Made by a program: the position numbers and the translations under genes
Shown: positions 25,552 to 41,247 of the stretch, in pieces
Layout: the number at the start of each line of letters is the position of its first letter
Numbering within the stretch: the first letter of the stretch is position 1
Notes under the pieces: model-generated
Databases searched by the model: none
What the model saw: only the letters and a program-made list of their open reading frames with translations
Told to the model about the DNA's origin: nothing
DNA from: Methylophilaceae bacterium
GTDB taxonomy: Bacteria > Pseudomonadota > Gammaproteobacteria > Burkholderiales > Methylophilaceae
Direction of reading: 5' to 3'
Assembly: GCA_013141125.1 (NCBI GenBank)
Contig: JABFRO010000002.1
Span: 496,001-560,000 of the forward strand
Length of the DNA stretch: 64,000 nt

Positions 25552-25965
25552 ATGAAACAAAAAATCAAACAAGCCAAAGCCCCGTGTCAGGCTAAAGAAA
25601 ACAAATCAGCAGAACCCAACATACCAGCGGCGGATGAAGCGAATGCCACGCACAAAAGATTAAGCATGAAATCTTTCTGCGCCTGGGATGGCGACACGCT
25701 GGTGCTCAATATTCTCGGCACCCCCAGTGCCAAACAGGACGCCATTGGTAAGCCCAAAGGGCATCAGCTTAAAGTCAGCGTCACTGCCGCACCGGTAGCC
25801 GGGCGTGCGACCGATCATATGGTGAAGTTTTTGGCAGAAGCCTTTGGTGTGCCCGCCAGGGATATAGAAGTGGTATTTGGCAGAATGAATGTCAATAAAC
25901 AACTGCGTATCAAAGCGCCGAAGACGCTACCTGCGGTTATCAGCAAGCAGTTGGCGAGTGCTTAG
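25552..25965 (+). CDS. DUF167 (YggU-like) protein with N-terminal extension
   Basis: This 137-residue protein contains a DUF167 domain from about residue 41: LVLNILGTPSAKQDAIGKP, then LKVSVTAAPVAGRATDHMVK, then FGRMNVNKQLRIK. The family has a small alpha/beta fold and no settled function. The first 38 residues are Lys/Ala/Glu-rich and not part of the domain; an internal ATG at 25666 (MKSFCAWDG) would give the usual size of about 100 residues, so the start is uncertain. It begins 9 bases after DUF1854 on the same strand and could be co-transcribed. Confidence 0.85.
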   Translation: MKQKIKQAKAPCQAKENKSAEPNIPAADEANATHKRLSMKSFCAWDGDTLVLNILGTPSAKQDAIGKPKGHQLKVSVTAAPVAGRATDHMVKFLAEAFGVPARDIEVVFGRMNVNKQLRIKAPKTLPAVISKQLASA

Positions 25966-25986
25966 TTGTAATGGAGAATTGGGTTA

Positions 25987-26757
25987 TTACGCAGACTTGG
26001 TAATCACCACTTTTTGGTACAAGTCGCCGAAATAAGTGGTTTTGACCAGCGCGGCTGGCGTATTGGTGGCGGGTAAGAAATGGCTGATTTCATGTCGCCA
26101 TAAATCGCGGGCAAAAGGCTCCAACGCTGTCAGCACCATTTTCATTAAATAGCGTAAAGGGTTGCGGCGCTTGGGGTTGTGATAATCGACAATGATTATC
26201 CTGCCGCCCGGTCGGGTAACGCGCATGGCTTCGGCCAAGGTGTTGCGTCGAACGGCTTCCGGTTGTTCGTGCAGCAGAAAAAACAGTAAAACCGCATCAA
26301 AGCTGGCATCGGCAAATTTTAGCGCGCTGGAATCCTGCTGGTGCAGTATCGCCGTTGAAGCCGCAGGTAGTTTGGCGCGCAGGTTGGCAAGCTGTATAGA
26401 GGCCACATCCACCACACCCAAAGTGCCTGGTTGTTGCAGACGCTCGGCTATACGCAGGGTGAAATCGCCATACACACAAGCTACTTGCAGCAAGTTGATT
26501 TGAATCGTTGCGCCCAGTTCAGCCAGCGCGGCATCACGTAAACGGCTGTAATTACCCCATAAAATCAGATTAACCAGCCACTCTCGCTCAAACAAGCGCA
26601 CGGCATTGGGGTGCAGATAAGCCCACCAATAAACCCTTTGCAGATATTCAGGAATGGCTGGTTCGGTAATGGCGCGTGGCCTTTTTTTTGTAGAAGGCTG
26701 TAGTTTTTCAGAAACTGTAGGCGTTTTAATGGATAAGTTCGAGCTTGGAAACGTCAT
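25987..26757 (-). CDS. rquA: Rhodoquinone biosynthesis methyltransferase-like protein RquA
   Basis: This 256-residue protein of the class I methyltransferase fold carries the signatures I associate with RquA: PEYLQRVYWWAYLHPNAVRL, then FEREWLVNLILWGNYSRLRD, and a motif I that reads LLQVACVYGDFTLRIAER instead of a GxGxG loop. Motif post-I (LGVVDVASIQL) and RVTRPGGRIIIVDYH follow. RquA converts ubiquinone to rhodoquinone, the low-potential quinone used to drive fumarate reduction under low oxygen. The first 35 residues are probably a disordered extension. It converges with the DUF167 gene. A generic UbiE-like methyltransferase is the alternative. Confidence 0.82.
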   Translation of the reverse strand: MTFPSSNLSIKTPTVSEKLQPSTKKRPRAITEPAIPEYLQRVYWWAYLHPNAVRLFEREWLVNLILWGNYSRLRDAALAELGATIQINLLQVACVYGDFTLRIAERLQQPGTLGVVDVASIQLANLRAKLPAASTAILHQQDSSALKFADASFDAVLLFFLLHEQPEAVRRNTLAEAMRVTRPGGRIIIVDYHNPKRRNPLRYLMKMVLTALEPFARDLWRHEISHFLPATNTPAALVKTTYFGDLYQKVVITKSA

Positions 26758-26810
26758 GTGAATGCCCAGATGGAGTATCGCCCCAATTTCCTTTAGTTTG
26801 CCAGTTTAAA

Positions 26811-27590
26811 TTAATCATCGTCATCGTCATCTTCTGCTGGCAACAGGTTTTGTGGCATGGCGCTTACGTTGAAAATATCCTTGTAGCTGACGTAAAGCGA
26901 GGCGGTCATGGTGGGGATCATAACCAATAGCCCCATGCCTAATGGAATGGCTGCGAGCAATAACAACACCATGGAAATCAAGCCATACAAAAAAAAGGGC
27001 AAGATGTTATGCAAGCAGGCGCGAAAACTCAGCTTCATGGCATCCACGGCTGTCATTTCATGAAAAGCCACCAGTACGGGCGCAAACCAGTACGCCATAA
27101 TCAGTAGTGACATCAGCACCAAGCCAAGCAAAGCGGTCACTAAAAATCCTGAACCTAAGGCTGCAGCGGCTTGTTGTTGCGCTAATTTATCGCCGGAAAA
27201 AATAGCCTGCAATACCGTGTTATCACTACCTGCAAACATGATGCCGACAATGATGATAATGCCGGCCAGATACATGCCGCCCACGGAAATCAACTGTGCC
27301 GCGTGATGTTTGAAGCCGGCAAACAAATGGTTGATCTCCAGATCATCGTCATTTTCCAGTGCGCGGCAGCCAAACATGAAGCCAGCTACAAACACGGGTG
27401 CCAGCAGATTAAGCACAATCGGCCCGATGATTTTTATCTGTGATAACAATAATCCGATCAGCAAATATACAAAGAATAAAGCAATCCAGATCACCGGATT
27501 TTTCTTGAATATGGCAAAACCTTCTGCTATCCAACGCCATCCGTGCGTAGCTGACACTTGATGAACTTCCATTACAACCACTGTGCTCAT
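26811..27590 (-). CDS. BPSS1780 family membrane protein
   Basis: This 259-residue integral membrane protein starts at the ATG at 27590 (MSTVVVMEVHQVSATHGWRW), with AGGGGA upstream; the frame extends further without support and into thrB. The opening ATHGWRWIAEGFAIFKKNPVIW is typical of the BPSS1780 family. About six hydrophobic helices follow (for example IALFFVYLLIGLLLS and FFLYGLISMVLLLLAAIPLG). The protein ends in a run of six Asp residues. No function is established for the family. It lies 26 bases after thrB, so they likely form an operon. Confidence 0.87.
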   Translation of the reverse strand: MSTVVVMEVHQVSATHGWRWIAEGFAIFKKNPVIWIALFFVYLLIGLLLSQIKIIGPIVLNLLAPVFVAGFMFGCRALENDDDLEINHLFAGFKHHAAQLISVGGMYLAGIIIIVGIMFAGSDNTVLQAIFSGDKLAQQQAAAALGSGFLVTALLGLVLMSLLIMAYWFAPVLVAFHEMTAVDAMKLSFRACLHNILPFFLYGLISMVLLLLAAIPLGMGLLVMIPTMTASLYVSYKDIFNVSAMPQNLLPAEDDDDDD

Positions 27591-27616
27591 GCTATTTATT
27601 TCCCCTGGAATTGAAT

Positions 27617-28567
27617 TTAAAACGCAAAGCTGCTCAGGCTTTGTGCCTGTTGAATATGTTTTTTTAGAATGATTTGAAAATGTTGCGGATCCTTGGCGTG
27701 CGTCAATTCTCCTTCCTGCGGAAAATAGTGATCGAACAGGCGTGATAGCCAAAAGCGTAATGCGGCGATGCGCAACATGCCAGGCCAGGCGGATTGTTCG
27801 TTTGCACTTAACGGACGTATGACATGGTAAGCCTTAAGCAAGGCGCTGGTTCGCGCATCATCCAAACTGCCGTCAGGCAAGGTGCACCAATCATTAGCGG
27901 CTATCGCAATATCGTAGAGCAACACGTCATTGCAGGCGTAGTAAAAATCGATCACGCCACCCAATTGATCTCCATCAAACAGCACATTGTCGCGGAATAA
28001 GTCGGCGTGAATTACGCCGCGCGGCAAGCTGGAAGTGTCGAAATCCGCCTGAAAAGCCAGGGTTTGTTGCAACAGCTTATGATCTTCCGCATTCAGAAAG
28101 TCCATCACCTGAGCCGCTGTTGCAGTACGCCATTCTGCACCACGCTGATTAATACTTGAGGATAAAAATGACCGCCCGGCAACATGCATTTCTGCCAGCA
28201 CACGCCCGACTTCCGTGCAATGCGCGGTGCTTGGCGTTTCCAAAGAACATCCGCGCAAACAGCTGACCAATGCGGCAGGCTTGCCATTCAGCTCACTTAG
28301 ACTTGCGCCATCATGCCGCCGCAATGGGCGCGGACAAAGCACGCCTCGTTCTGCCAGATGCGCCATGAGATCGAGAAAATATGGCAATTCATCCGCTGAA
28401 TTTTTCTCGAACAAGGTCAGCACATAGCGCCCAGTGCTGGTGGTGACGAAATAATTGGTATTGGTAATGCCGGAGGCAATACCTTTTAACTCGACTAAAT
28501 CACCCAGCGGATAAGCCAGCAGCCAAGTGCGTAATTGCTCGGGAGTAACGGTAGTAAATACAGACAT
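27617..28567 (-). CDS. thrB: Homoserine kinase (ThrB, APH-fold type)
   Basis: This 316-residue kinase of the aminoglycoside-phosphotransferase fold phosphorylates homoserine in threonine synthesis. Family features are MSVFTTVTPEQLRTWL at the start, the GIASGITNTNYFV nucleotide loop, the catalytic HADLFRDNVLF near residue 186, and GVIDFYYACND with the metal-binding Asp. This fold differs from the GHMP-type ThrB of E. coli but is usual in beta- and gammaproteobacteria of this kind. It precedes the BPSS1780 gene, and a terminator separates it from the DUF2782 gene upstream. Confidence 0.94.
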   Translation of the reverse strand: MSVFTTVTPEQLRTWLLAYPLGDLVELKGIASGITNTNYFVTTSTGRYVLTLFEKNSADELPYFLDLMAHLAERGVLCPRPLRRHDGASLSELNGKPAALVSCLRGCSLETPSTAHCTEVGRVLAEMHVAGRSFLSSSINQRGAEWRTATAAQVMDFLNAEDHKLLQQTLAFQADFDTSSLPRGVIHADLFRDNVLFDGDQLGGVIDFYYACNDVLLYDIAIAANDWCTLPDGSLDDARTSALLKAYHVIRPLSANEQSAWPGMLRIAALRFWLSRLFDHYFPQEGELTHAKDPQHFQIILKKHIQQAQSLSSFAF

Positions 28568-28608
28568 AAAGAGTGCTTAAATAGTAGAAAATGACTTTAA
28601 AGCGTAAA

Positions 28609-28639
28609 AAATTTCAGGGGGGCTGCCCCCCTGAAATTT
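28609..28639 (-). terminator. Rho-independent terminator of the DUF2782 gene
   Basis: Two perfect 15-base arms (AAATTTCAGGGGGGC and its complement) meet around a single base. Read on the minus strand the hairpin is followed by a T-rich stretch (TTTTTTACG). It lies 13 bases beyond the DUF2782 stop codon. Confidence 0.88.
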
Positions 28640-28652
28640 AAAGTCTTGAAAA

Positions 28653-28994
28653 TTAGAATCGGAACAACACCCATTTAGGCACGGAGATGCGCGGATTTGG
28701 CCCTTCCATGCGCGACCATCCGCCTTCCTGATCTTCCTTCAGCAAGTAATAAGGCACCCCATGGAAAGGGGTTACCTTCATCATGTAAAGTTCATTATTA
28801 ACGCGATACTCTTCTATGGTATCCGAACCTTTTTTGATGATGGTAATTTGCGGCTCGGCTGATACCTCACCATCTAGCGTGTTGGGCGGTGGTGGCACTT
28901 CAGGCAATGGTTCAAGCTTGGGAGGATTGTCTGCTGCCATCGCCCTTAGCGGCACAGCGATAGCTAAAGCTAGCAAAAACAGGAAACGGCGCAT
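28653..28994 (-). CDS. DUF2782 family periplasmic protein
   Basis: This 113-residue protein starts at MRRFLFLLALAIAVPLRAMA, a signal peptide; an upstream ATG at 29009 would add five residues. The mature part has a proline-rich linker (LEPLPEVPPPP) and the DUF2782 core: PQITIIKKGSDTIEEYRVNN, LYMMKVTPFHGVPYYL and the C-terminal VPKWVLFRF. The family occurs in betaproteobacteria, often near thrB or polA, and has no known function. A strong terminator follows it, so it is a single-gene unit upstream of thrB. Confidence 0.9.
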   Translation of the reverse strand: MRRFLFLLALAIAVPLRAMAADNPPKLEPLPEVPPPPNTLDGEVSAEPQITIIKKGSDTIEEYRVNNELYMMKVTPFHGVPYYLLKEDQEGGWSRMEGPNPRISVPKWVLFRF

Positions 28995-29462
28995 GATAAC
29001 CCCAAGCATTAAATGTATGGCTCCGATTCTATCAAAAAGCAGCGCCTGCCAGAAAACTATTACATGTCGAAGCCTATGCTTAAGTTGAAATAAATGGCTC
29101 TGTCATTGAGTAGTTGGCTAGTTTACCCAGGGATACACTGATATATTCAATTCCGTCGTTCCCGCGAAGGCGGGAACCTATAAATCAAGCAATTGGATCC
29201 CTGCCTCCGCGCGGAATGACGAACAAGCCGGTACCTCTATAGCATTTATTTGGCAAGCCACGGGGATGCCAAAGCCTGCCTGATTTTGTAAAAAAATGTA
29301 ATTTCCATTTGGTTTTATACTTAAGTCAGTAAAGTGAGCACTTGGCATATTTTAGAATATGCTCGGCGTTAACATGAGGCTTGCTCAAGTTGTTAAAGCG
29401 TAACGCTTTTTTATAAGCTCTTAAATTTGAATATTTTCACCAAACCGTACAAGTTTAAAAAA
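28995..29462. other. Intergenic region upstream of the glycosyltransferase gene
   Basis: This region of about 468 bases holds the dispersed repeat copy B and presumably the divergent promoters of the DUF2782 gene and the glycosyltransferase. No gene is supported in it. Confidence 0.5.
29154..29228. repeat. Dispersed palindromic repeat, copy B
   Basis: The unit has an internal 7-bp hairpin (TTCCCGC GAAG GCGGGAA) and outer arms that are imperfect reverse complements (CGTCGTTCC at the left, GGAATGACG at the right). It shares its middle section with copy A at 17735-17801. It resembles short palindromic repeats scattered between genes in many proteobacteria. Confidence 0.65.
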
Positions 29463-31715
29463 ATGACAGTTCAAATAAAACCAGATTATGTCCGGCTTGC
29501 CCCAGCGCGCAAGTTCGTTATTTTAGCGTTCGTAGTGATTGGCTTTTGGTACCTAGCGTGGCGCTCGTCCGTTATAAATCCAGATTATCCCGTATTTTCC
29601 TGGGCGCTGTATGGTGCAGAAGTTTTTGGATTCATAACGGCGCTGCTGACTTTTTTTATGACTTGGCGATTAACGCAGCGCCATTCCAGGCTGCCTCGGG
29701 CGGGAATGAGTGTGGCCGTCTGGGTGCCTACCTATAATGAATCCGTTGAAATGCTTAGGCGCACGCTACGCGCTTGTATGTTTATGGACTATCCGCACAC
29801 CACATGGCTGCTGGATGACGGCAATCGGCCGGAAATGCGGAGATTGGCACAGGAGCTGGGTTGCGAGTACTTGTCTCGTAGTGATAATGCACATGCCAAA
29901 GCTGGCAATCTGAATCATGCCATGCAAAATTCCCATGAAGATTTTATCGCTATTTTTGATGCGGATCACGCGCCAAGAAAGGATTTTTTAGTAAAAACCT
30001 TGGGTTTCTTTGGGGATGACAAGGTCGCCTTTGTGCAAACTCCGCAAGATTTTTACAATCTGGACTCTTTTCAAAATCGTACCAATAGTCATAATCATTT
30101 GACGTGGCATGAGCAAACCTTGTTTTTCCGAGTCATACAACGCGGCAAGGATTTCTGGAACTCTGCTTTTTTCTGTGGCAGTTGCGCGGTCATCCGCCGT
30201 CAGCATCTTGATGAAATTGGCGGATTTGCCACGGGTACCGTGACTGAAGATATTCACACCTCATTGCGTTTACATAAGCGCGGCTATCGGTCGGTATATA
30301 TTCCTGAGTCGCTGGCTTACGGTGTGGCTCCTGCAAAAATTGAACCTTTCCTTAAACAGCGCATTCGCTGGGGAATCGGTGCCATGAATGTTTGGCGCAA
30401 GGAGGGCATACTGTTTGCTCGCGGGTTGACAGTGGCACAACGTCTGAGTTATTTGGCAACAGTTCTAGCCTATTTTGATGGCTGGCAAAAGGCTATTTTT
30501 TACATTGCTCCGGTTATTGTATTGGCTTTTGGAGCCATGCCGATTGAGGCTGACACAACAACCTTCTTGTTGCATTTCATTCCGTTTTATCTGCTTAACT
30601 TTCTGGCGTTTGAGGAAATCTCGCGCGGTTATGGCCGTAGTTTGTTGACAGAGCAATACAACATGGCAAGATTTGCCAGCTTTGCCTGGTCGACCTTGGG
30701 CTGGTTGCGTATCCGCAAGCATTTTGGTGTCACTGCCAAGAGGCAGAATCATGGCGAACGCCCTTTGCGCTTTCTTTTACCGCAAACCTTGGTGCTGTTG
30801 TTGAACGTGGGAGCTATACCCTTAGGCATCTATCTCTATTTTAGGTATGCACATTTACCTGCTTACGGGCTTTGGGCGAATGTGGTGTGGGGGCTCATAA
30901 ATGCAGGTTTGGCTGGTGCCGTGATTCGCTTTGCGCTAAAGCGCTCGCAAAATCGGCGTGAAGAATATCGCTTTCCAATTTCATTGGTTGGCCAGCTGGA
31001 AATTGGAGCATCAAATAAATGTTTAGGCACGCTGGACGACATCTCACCGAGTGGTTTTAAATTTTATGGGAAATTTTCAGAGGTAGTGACTGGAATGCCA
31101 ATACGTGGCGATATTTTTTCCCCCGGTGGACGTATACCCTTTGAAGCCACTGTGCGGTCGATTAATCTGGCCTATGAGGGAGATACCAAGATAGGCTTTG
31201 CCAAATCCCTGGGGTGCGAATTCAAACCCATGAGCGAGGCAGCACACACTCAGTTAGAAGGGCTTTTGTTTGGCACCGATCTGCAGTTGCGCATGCAGGG
31301 ATATACCGATCAAGAGCAAACGCCGCTGCAAAAGCTGCATTTGCTATCAGGAAAGCATTTATCTGAAGACCATGGCAAAATATTGCAAAGCCATTGGAGT
31401 GCCGTTTTCTTTCGGCGTGAAGGTGAGGCTGGTGATATGGTTGGTGCAGGCTTGTTAGCCATGGAGAAAGTGAGCGATGTGCCCAATACGCTAATGGCCT
31501 ACCGGGAACTTCGTGCTGAAACCAATCTGCAACTGACCTTGTTTTCGCGTAGTCATCCGCGTCGACTATGGATCAAGTGTGGGATAGGGGAGCGTTTTGA
31601 AACCGTTTCCGGTACCATATATAGTTACCCAGTGAGTGCTTGGGGGCTGAATGAAAATGAGCGGAGTGCTGAGGATTTGCTTGAGCCTGGTGTCGAGACA
31701 TTTGAGCCTATTTAA
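29463..31715 (+). CDS. Cellulose-synthase-like family 2 glycosyltransferase with PilZ domain
   Basis: This membrane polymerase of about 750 residues starts most likely at 29463; a TTG 36 bases upstream is possible. Two N-terminal helices precede the GT2 domain, with the BcsA motifs WLLDDGN, FDADH, VTEDIHTSLR and KQRIRWGIG (QxxRW). Further helices follow (about 370-510), then a C-terminal PilZ domain with RREEYR and DDISPSGFKFYG, the c-di-GMP binding residues. It probably makes a beta-glucan-type exopolysaccharide when c-di-GMP is high. It is followed after 27 bases by the BcsS-like gene. Other bcs subunits are absent from the window, so it need not make cellulose. Confidence 0.9.
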   Translation: MTVQIKPDYVRLAPARKFVILAFVVIGFWYLAWRSSVINPDYPVFSWALYGAEVFGFITALLTFFMTWRLTQRHSRLPRAGMSVAVWVPTYNESVEMLRRTLRACMFMDYPHTTWLLDDGNRPEMRRLAQELGCEYLSRSDNAHAKAGNLNHAMQNSHEDFIAIFDADHAPRKDFLVKTLGFFGDDKVAFVQTPQDFYNLDSFQNRTNSHNHLTWHEQTLFFRVIQRGKDFWNSAFFCGSCAVIRRQHLDEIGGFATGTVTEDIHTSLRLHKRGYRSVYIPESLAYGVAPAKIEPFLKQRIRWGIGAMNVWRKEGILFARGLTVAQRLSYLATVLAYFDGWQKAIFYIAPVIVLAFGAMPIEADTTTFLLHFIPFYLLNFLAFEEISRGYGRSLLTEQYNMARFASFAWSTLGWLRIRKHFGVTAKRQNHGERPLRFLLPQTLVLLLNVGAIPLGIYLYFRYAHLPAYGLWANVVWGLINAGLAGAVIRFALKRSQNRREEYRFPISLVGQLEIGASNKCLGTLDDISPSGFKFYGKFSEVVTGMPIRGDIFSPGGRIPFEATVRSINLAYEGDTKIGFAKSLGCEFKPMSEAAHTQLEGLLFGTDLQLRMQGYTDQEQTPLQKLHLLSGKHLSEDHGKILQSHWSAVFFRREGEAGDMVGAGLLAMEKVSDVPNTLMAYRELRAETNLQLTLFSRSHPRRLWIKCGIGERFETVSGTIYSYPVSAWGLNENERSAEDLLEPGVETFEPI

Positions 31716-31742
31716 TTTATGTACGGTTGACTAAGAGAAAAC

Positions 31743-32423
31743 ATGAGACAAATTGCAATATCAGGGTTGGCGCTGCTATTTTCCAGCCAAGTATTGGCTC
31801 AGGAAAACCTGGTTCTGACTGGCGTGGAAGTGAGCGGTCGCGCTGGCTATGCTTATCTCGGATCCATTTTGCCTCTCGGTGACAGCGTATTAGGTAATGG
31901 CTGGGTGCAGCGCGTTTGGCTGGATCATAATCGCTATCAGTATCAATCCGGTAATCAAAACATCCACATCCAACGCAGTGGGGTGGCCTATGCTTTGGGT
32001 TATCAAAGTGGAACATCTCACTTAAGTTATGCGGCCTATTTTGGGGCTGGCTATGCCTATTCCGATATGGATCATGAAGATCCCGGTTTTAAAGAACGCG
32101 GCGGTAGAGTCCGCCCACATTTGAGCGGTGAACTTGGCGTTGAGCTGCCTTTGGGCTGGCGTGGCGATCTCATAGCCAGCTACACCTTCATCAAGTCTGA
32201 TTATTGGTTCCGAGGGCGTTTTGCTCATTCGCTGGGGAAAATTCAAATAGGGCCTGAAGTGATTACACAAGGAGACCCGAATTACAGCATGTCAAAGCTG
32301 GGGATGCTGGTTTCCGGGATACCTTTGGGCAAGCAAGGCAGTGTGATGCTTAAAGCCGGTGCGGTTTTTGAGGACAGAGGCACTACCCCGTACATAGGTG
32401 TTGAATATGTTCAGGCGTTTTAG
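31743..32423 (+). CDS. Putative outer-membrane protein, BcsS-like
   Basis: This 226-residue protein has a signal peptide (MRQIAISGLALLFSSQVLAQ) and then alternating aromatic beta-strand segments ending in an aromatic residue (YIGVEYVQAF), as in outer-membrane barrels. Stretches such as GRAGYAYLGSILPLG, RVWLDHNRYQYQ and GYQSGTSHLSYAAYFGAGYA suggest the BcsS family of cellulose-associated proteins. It lies 27 bases after the PilZ-glycosyltransferase gene and probably helps export or anchor its product. The family name is tentative; a generic beta-barrel is the alternative. Confidence 0.65.
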   Translation: MRQIAISGLALLFSSQVLAQENLVLTGVEVSGRAGYAYLGSILPLGDSVLGNGWVQRVWLDHNRYQYQSGNQNIHIQRSGVAYALGYQSGTSHLSYAAYFGAGYAYSDMDHEDPGFKERGGRVRPHLSGELGVELPLGWRGDLIASYTFIKSDYWFRGRFAHSLGKIQIGPEVITQGDPNYSMSKLGMLVSGIPLGKQGSVMLKAGAVFEDRGTTPYIGVEYVQAF

Positions 32424-32443
32424 GCACTGAATACGGCATTTGA

Positions 32444-32496
32444 ACCCATCGTCCATAAAAAACCCCGCATTGCGGGGTTTTTTATGGACGATGGGT
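32444..32496. terminator. Perfect 53-bp palindromic bidirectional terminator
   Basis: Two exact 26-base arms flank a single central T. The core CCCCGCA/TGCGGGG is bordered by an A-run on one side and a T-run on the other, so it works as an intrinsic terminator in both directions for the converging BcsS-like and PEP-CTERM genes. The stem extends a further 12 bp beyond the A/T runs. Confidence 0.92.
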
Positions 32497-32504
32497 ATGT
32501 TTGA

Positions 32505-33242
32505 TTAGATAGTTGCTACGATATTTCTGTATCGTCTCCATCCAACAAGCAGCAAGCCCAGGGTCATCATAGTCATTAAGCTTGGTTCTGGTACGGGAGA
32601 GGTTATATTAGCAAAGCTTACCTGAACATTATCCAAACCCCAGCTTTCGTCAGATTTGTCTTGCAAACCAATGCCCGAAAAATTGAACTGAATATCTGAA
32701 GCGTTATGGTCAAAAGTGAAGCTGAAGTGGTATACCGAATCCTGGTTATAAGTTTGTTTTTGGATGCCATCGTAGAATGTATATCCAAGTGAATACTGTT
32801 CAATAGAACCAGTCATGTTGGCATTATGCGTATTGGGGCCATAGGTTTGACCGGCGGGATTGCCATTGCTGAAAGTGTCTTCCAGCAATACAGCCCCCCC
32901 ATTTACACCGACCTTGAAAACATCATTGCCATAATCGTACAGACTGGCACCGCCAGAGCTACCATCCCATGTACGTAGCAGATAGAGGTCAAAATTCAGT
33001 GTTATTTCATCGTGCGCATCCAAGCCAGCCAAATCAAGAGATACTGTTTCGGCACCAAACTCGCCGAGAAAAGTACGTGCCCCAGCCGGGTATGGGGTGA
33101 GTGCGTTGGTGGTAGTCGTGCTTGACCACTCATTATTCACGGTGCCCTGAAAGTCATTAAAATAATTAGTGGCAGATGCATAGCTTGGCAAGGTGAGTAA
33201 AGCCATGCAGCAGGCACGTAAGTTGAAATTCAAAGAGGTCAT
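32505..33242 (-). CDS. PEP-CTERM sorting domain protein
   Basis: This 245-residue secreted protein has an N-terminal signal (MTSLNFNLRACCMALLTLPSYASA) and a C-terminal PEP-CTERM tail: VPEPSLMTMMTLGLLLVGWR followed by basic residues. The tail is recognised by exosortase and the protein is released or anchored at the surface. The middle is a beta-rich domain with a C-terminal WGLDNVQVSF, common in carbohydrate-binding-like proteins. No exosortase (xrtA/epsH) is in the window. A GGAAATACC ribosome site and a sigma-54-like promoter lie upstream. Confidence 0.9.
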   Translation of the reverse strand: MTSLNFNLRACCMALLTLPSYASATNYFNDFQGTVNNEWSSTTTTNALTPYPAGARTFLGEFGAETVSLDLAGLDAHDEITLNFDLYLLRTWDGSSGGASLYDYGNDVFKVGVNGGAVLLEDTFSNGNPAGQTYGPNTHNANMTGSIEQYSLGYTFYDGIQKQTYNQDSVYHFSFTFDHNASDIQFNFSGIGLQDKSDESWGLDNVQVSFANITSPVPEPSLMTMMTLGLLLVGWRRYRNIVATI

Positions 33243-33276
33243 TGGTATTTCCTTTAAATATTAATGCGTAACTTAA

Positions 33277-33292
33277 AGCATGAAATATGCCA
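33277..33292 (-). promoter_or_regulatory. Sigma-54-like -24/-12 promoter of the PEP-CTERM gene
   Basis: On the minus strand TGGCAT-N5-ATGCT gives GG and GC exactly 10 bases apart, close to the consensus TGGCAC-N5-TTGCA. It ends about 35 bases before the start codon at 33242. Confidence 0.55.
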
Positions 33293-33484
33293 AACATTTT
33301 TTGGCTGAAGCCCTGTATTTGTTAGGTATTGCGCCCGCGCGATGTCGAAATGTATAGTGTTTCGTTGAAAAAATGGCGAAAAATTATTAAAGACTATGGG
33401 TATTAAATATAGTGAGTGATATTCTAAATACGCTCCGGTGACTTGGCGATTGTGCGTATTTTGCGTTACTGGCTATTTGCATAA

Positions 33485-40864
<7,380 letters not shown>

Positions 40865-41017
40865 TTAAAGTAAATAAAAATGTTTAATGCTGAATAATCC
40901 CGGCGCAATTTTACCCTCACTGGCGGTGCAGGGGGGGATCACAAGCGATTCGCCGTCGCATTTTATGCTTTAAATTCATGTTTGTACCTAATCAGATACC
41001 GCTGAGCACCTAATTTG

Positions 41018-41034
41018 TGTCGGGATTCTTTACA
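41018..41034 (+). repeat. 17-base motif upstream of the PEP-CTERM gene (copy 1)
   Basis: TGTCGGGATTCTTTACA, which differs in one base from the motif at 42099-42115. A possible activator binding site. Confidence 0.5.
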
Positions 41035-41160
41035 CTTAATGCAGATGAAAGATTTGAATCAAATGGATGCCAAAATTTATCCAAATAAATCTGTAGTTAA
41101 TATTTCATAAGTATTTAATTTTTATGAATAATTAAATATTATTTTTATAGTCTTTGGTAT

Positions 41161-41176
41161 AGGCTTGTTTATTGCT
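41161..41176 (+). promoter_or_regulatory. Sigma-54-like -24/-12 promoter of the PEP-CTERM gene
   Basis: AGGCTT-N5-TTGCT: GG and GC are exactly 10 bases apart, with GGC and TTGC matching consensus. It ends 73 bases before the start codon at 41248. Confidence 0.45.
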
Positions 41177-41247
41177 TATTTTCTAGGGTGAAGTGATAGG
41201 GTGAAGCTCTGTTACTTCCGAACTTTATAATTTTAAACGAGGTTAAA

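Noticed and set aside
16066-26757. A functional link between class I fumarase and RquA
   Set aside because: They are about 8 kb apart on separate units, and the fumarase belongs to the general TCA cycle, so the proximity is not evidence by itself.
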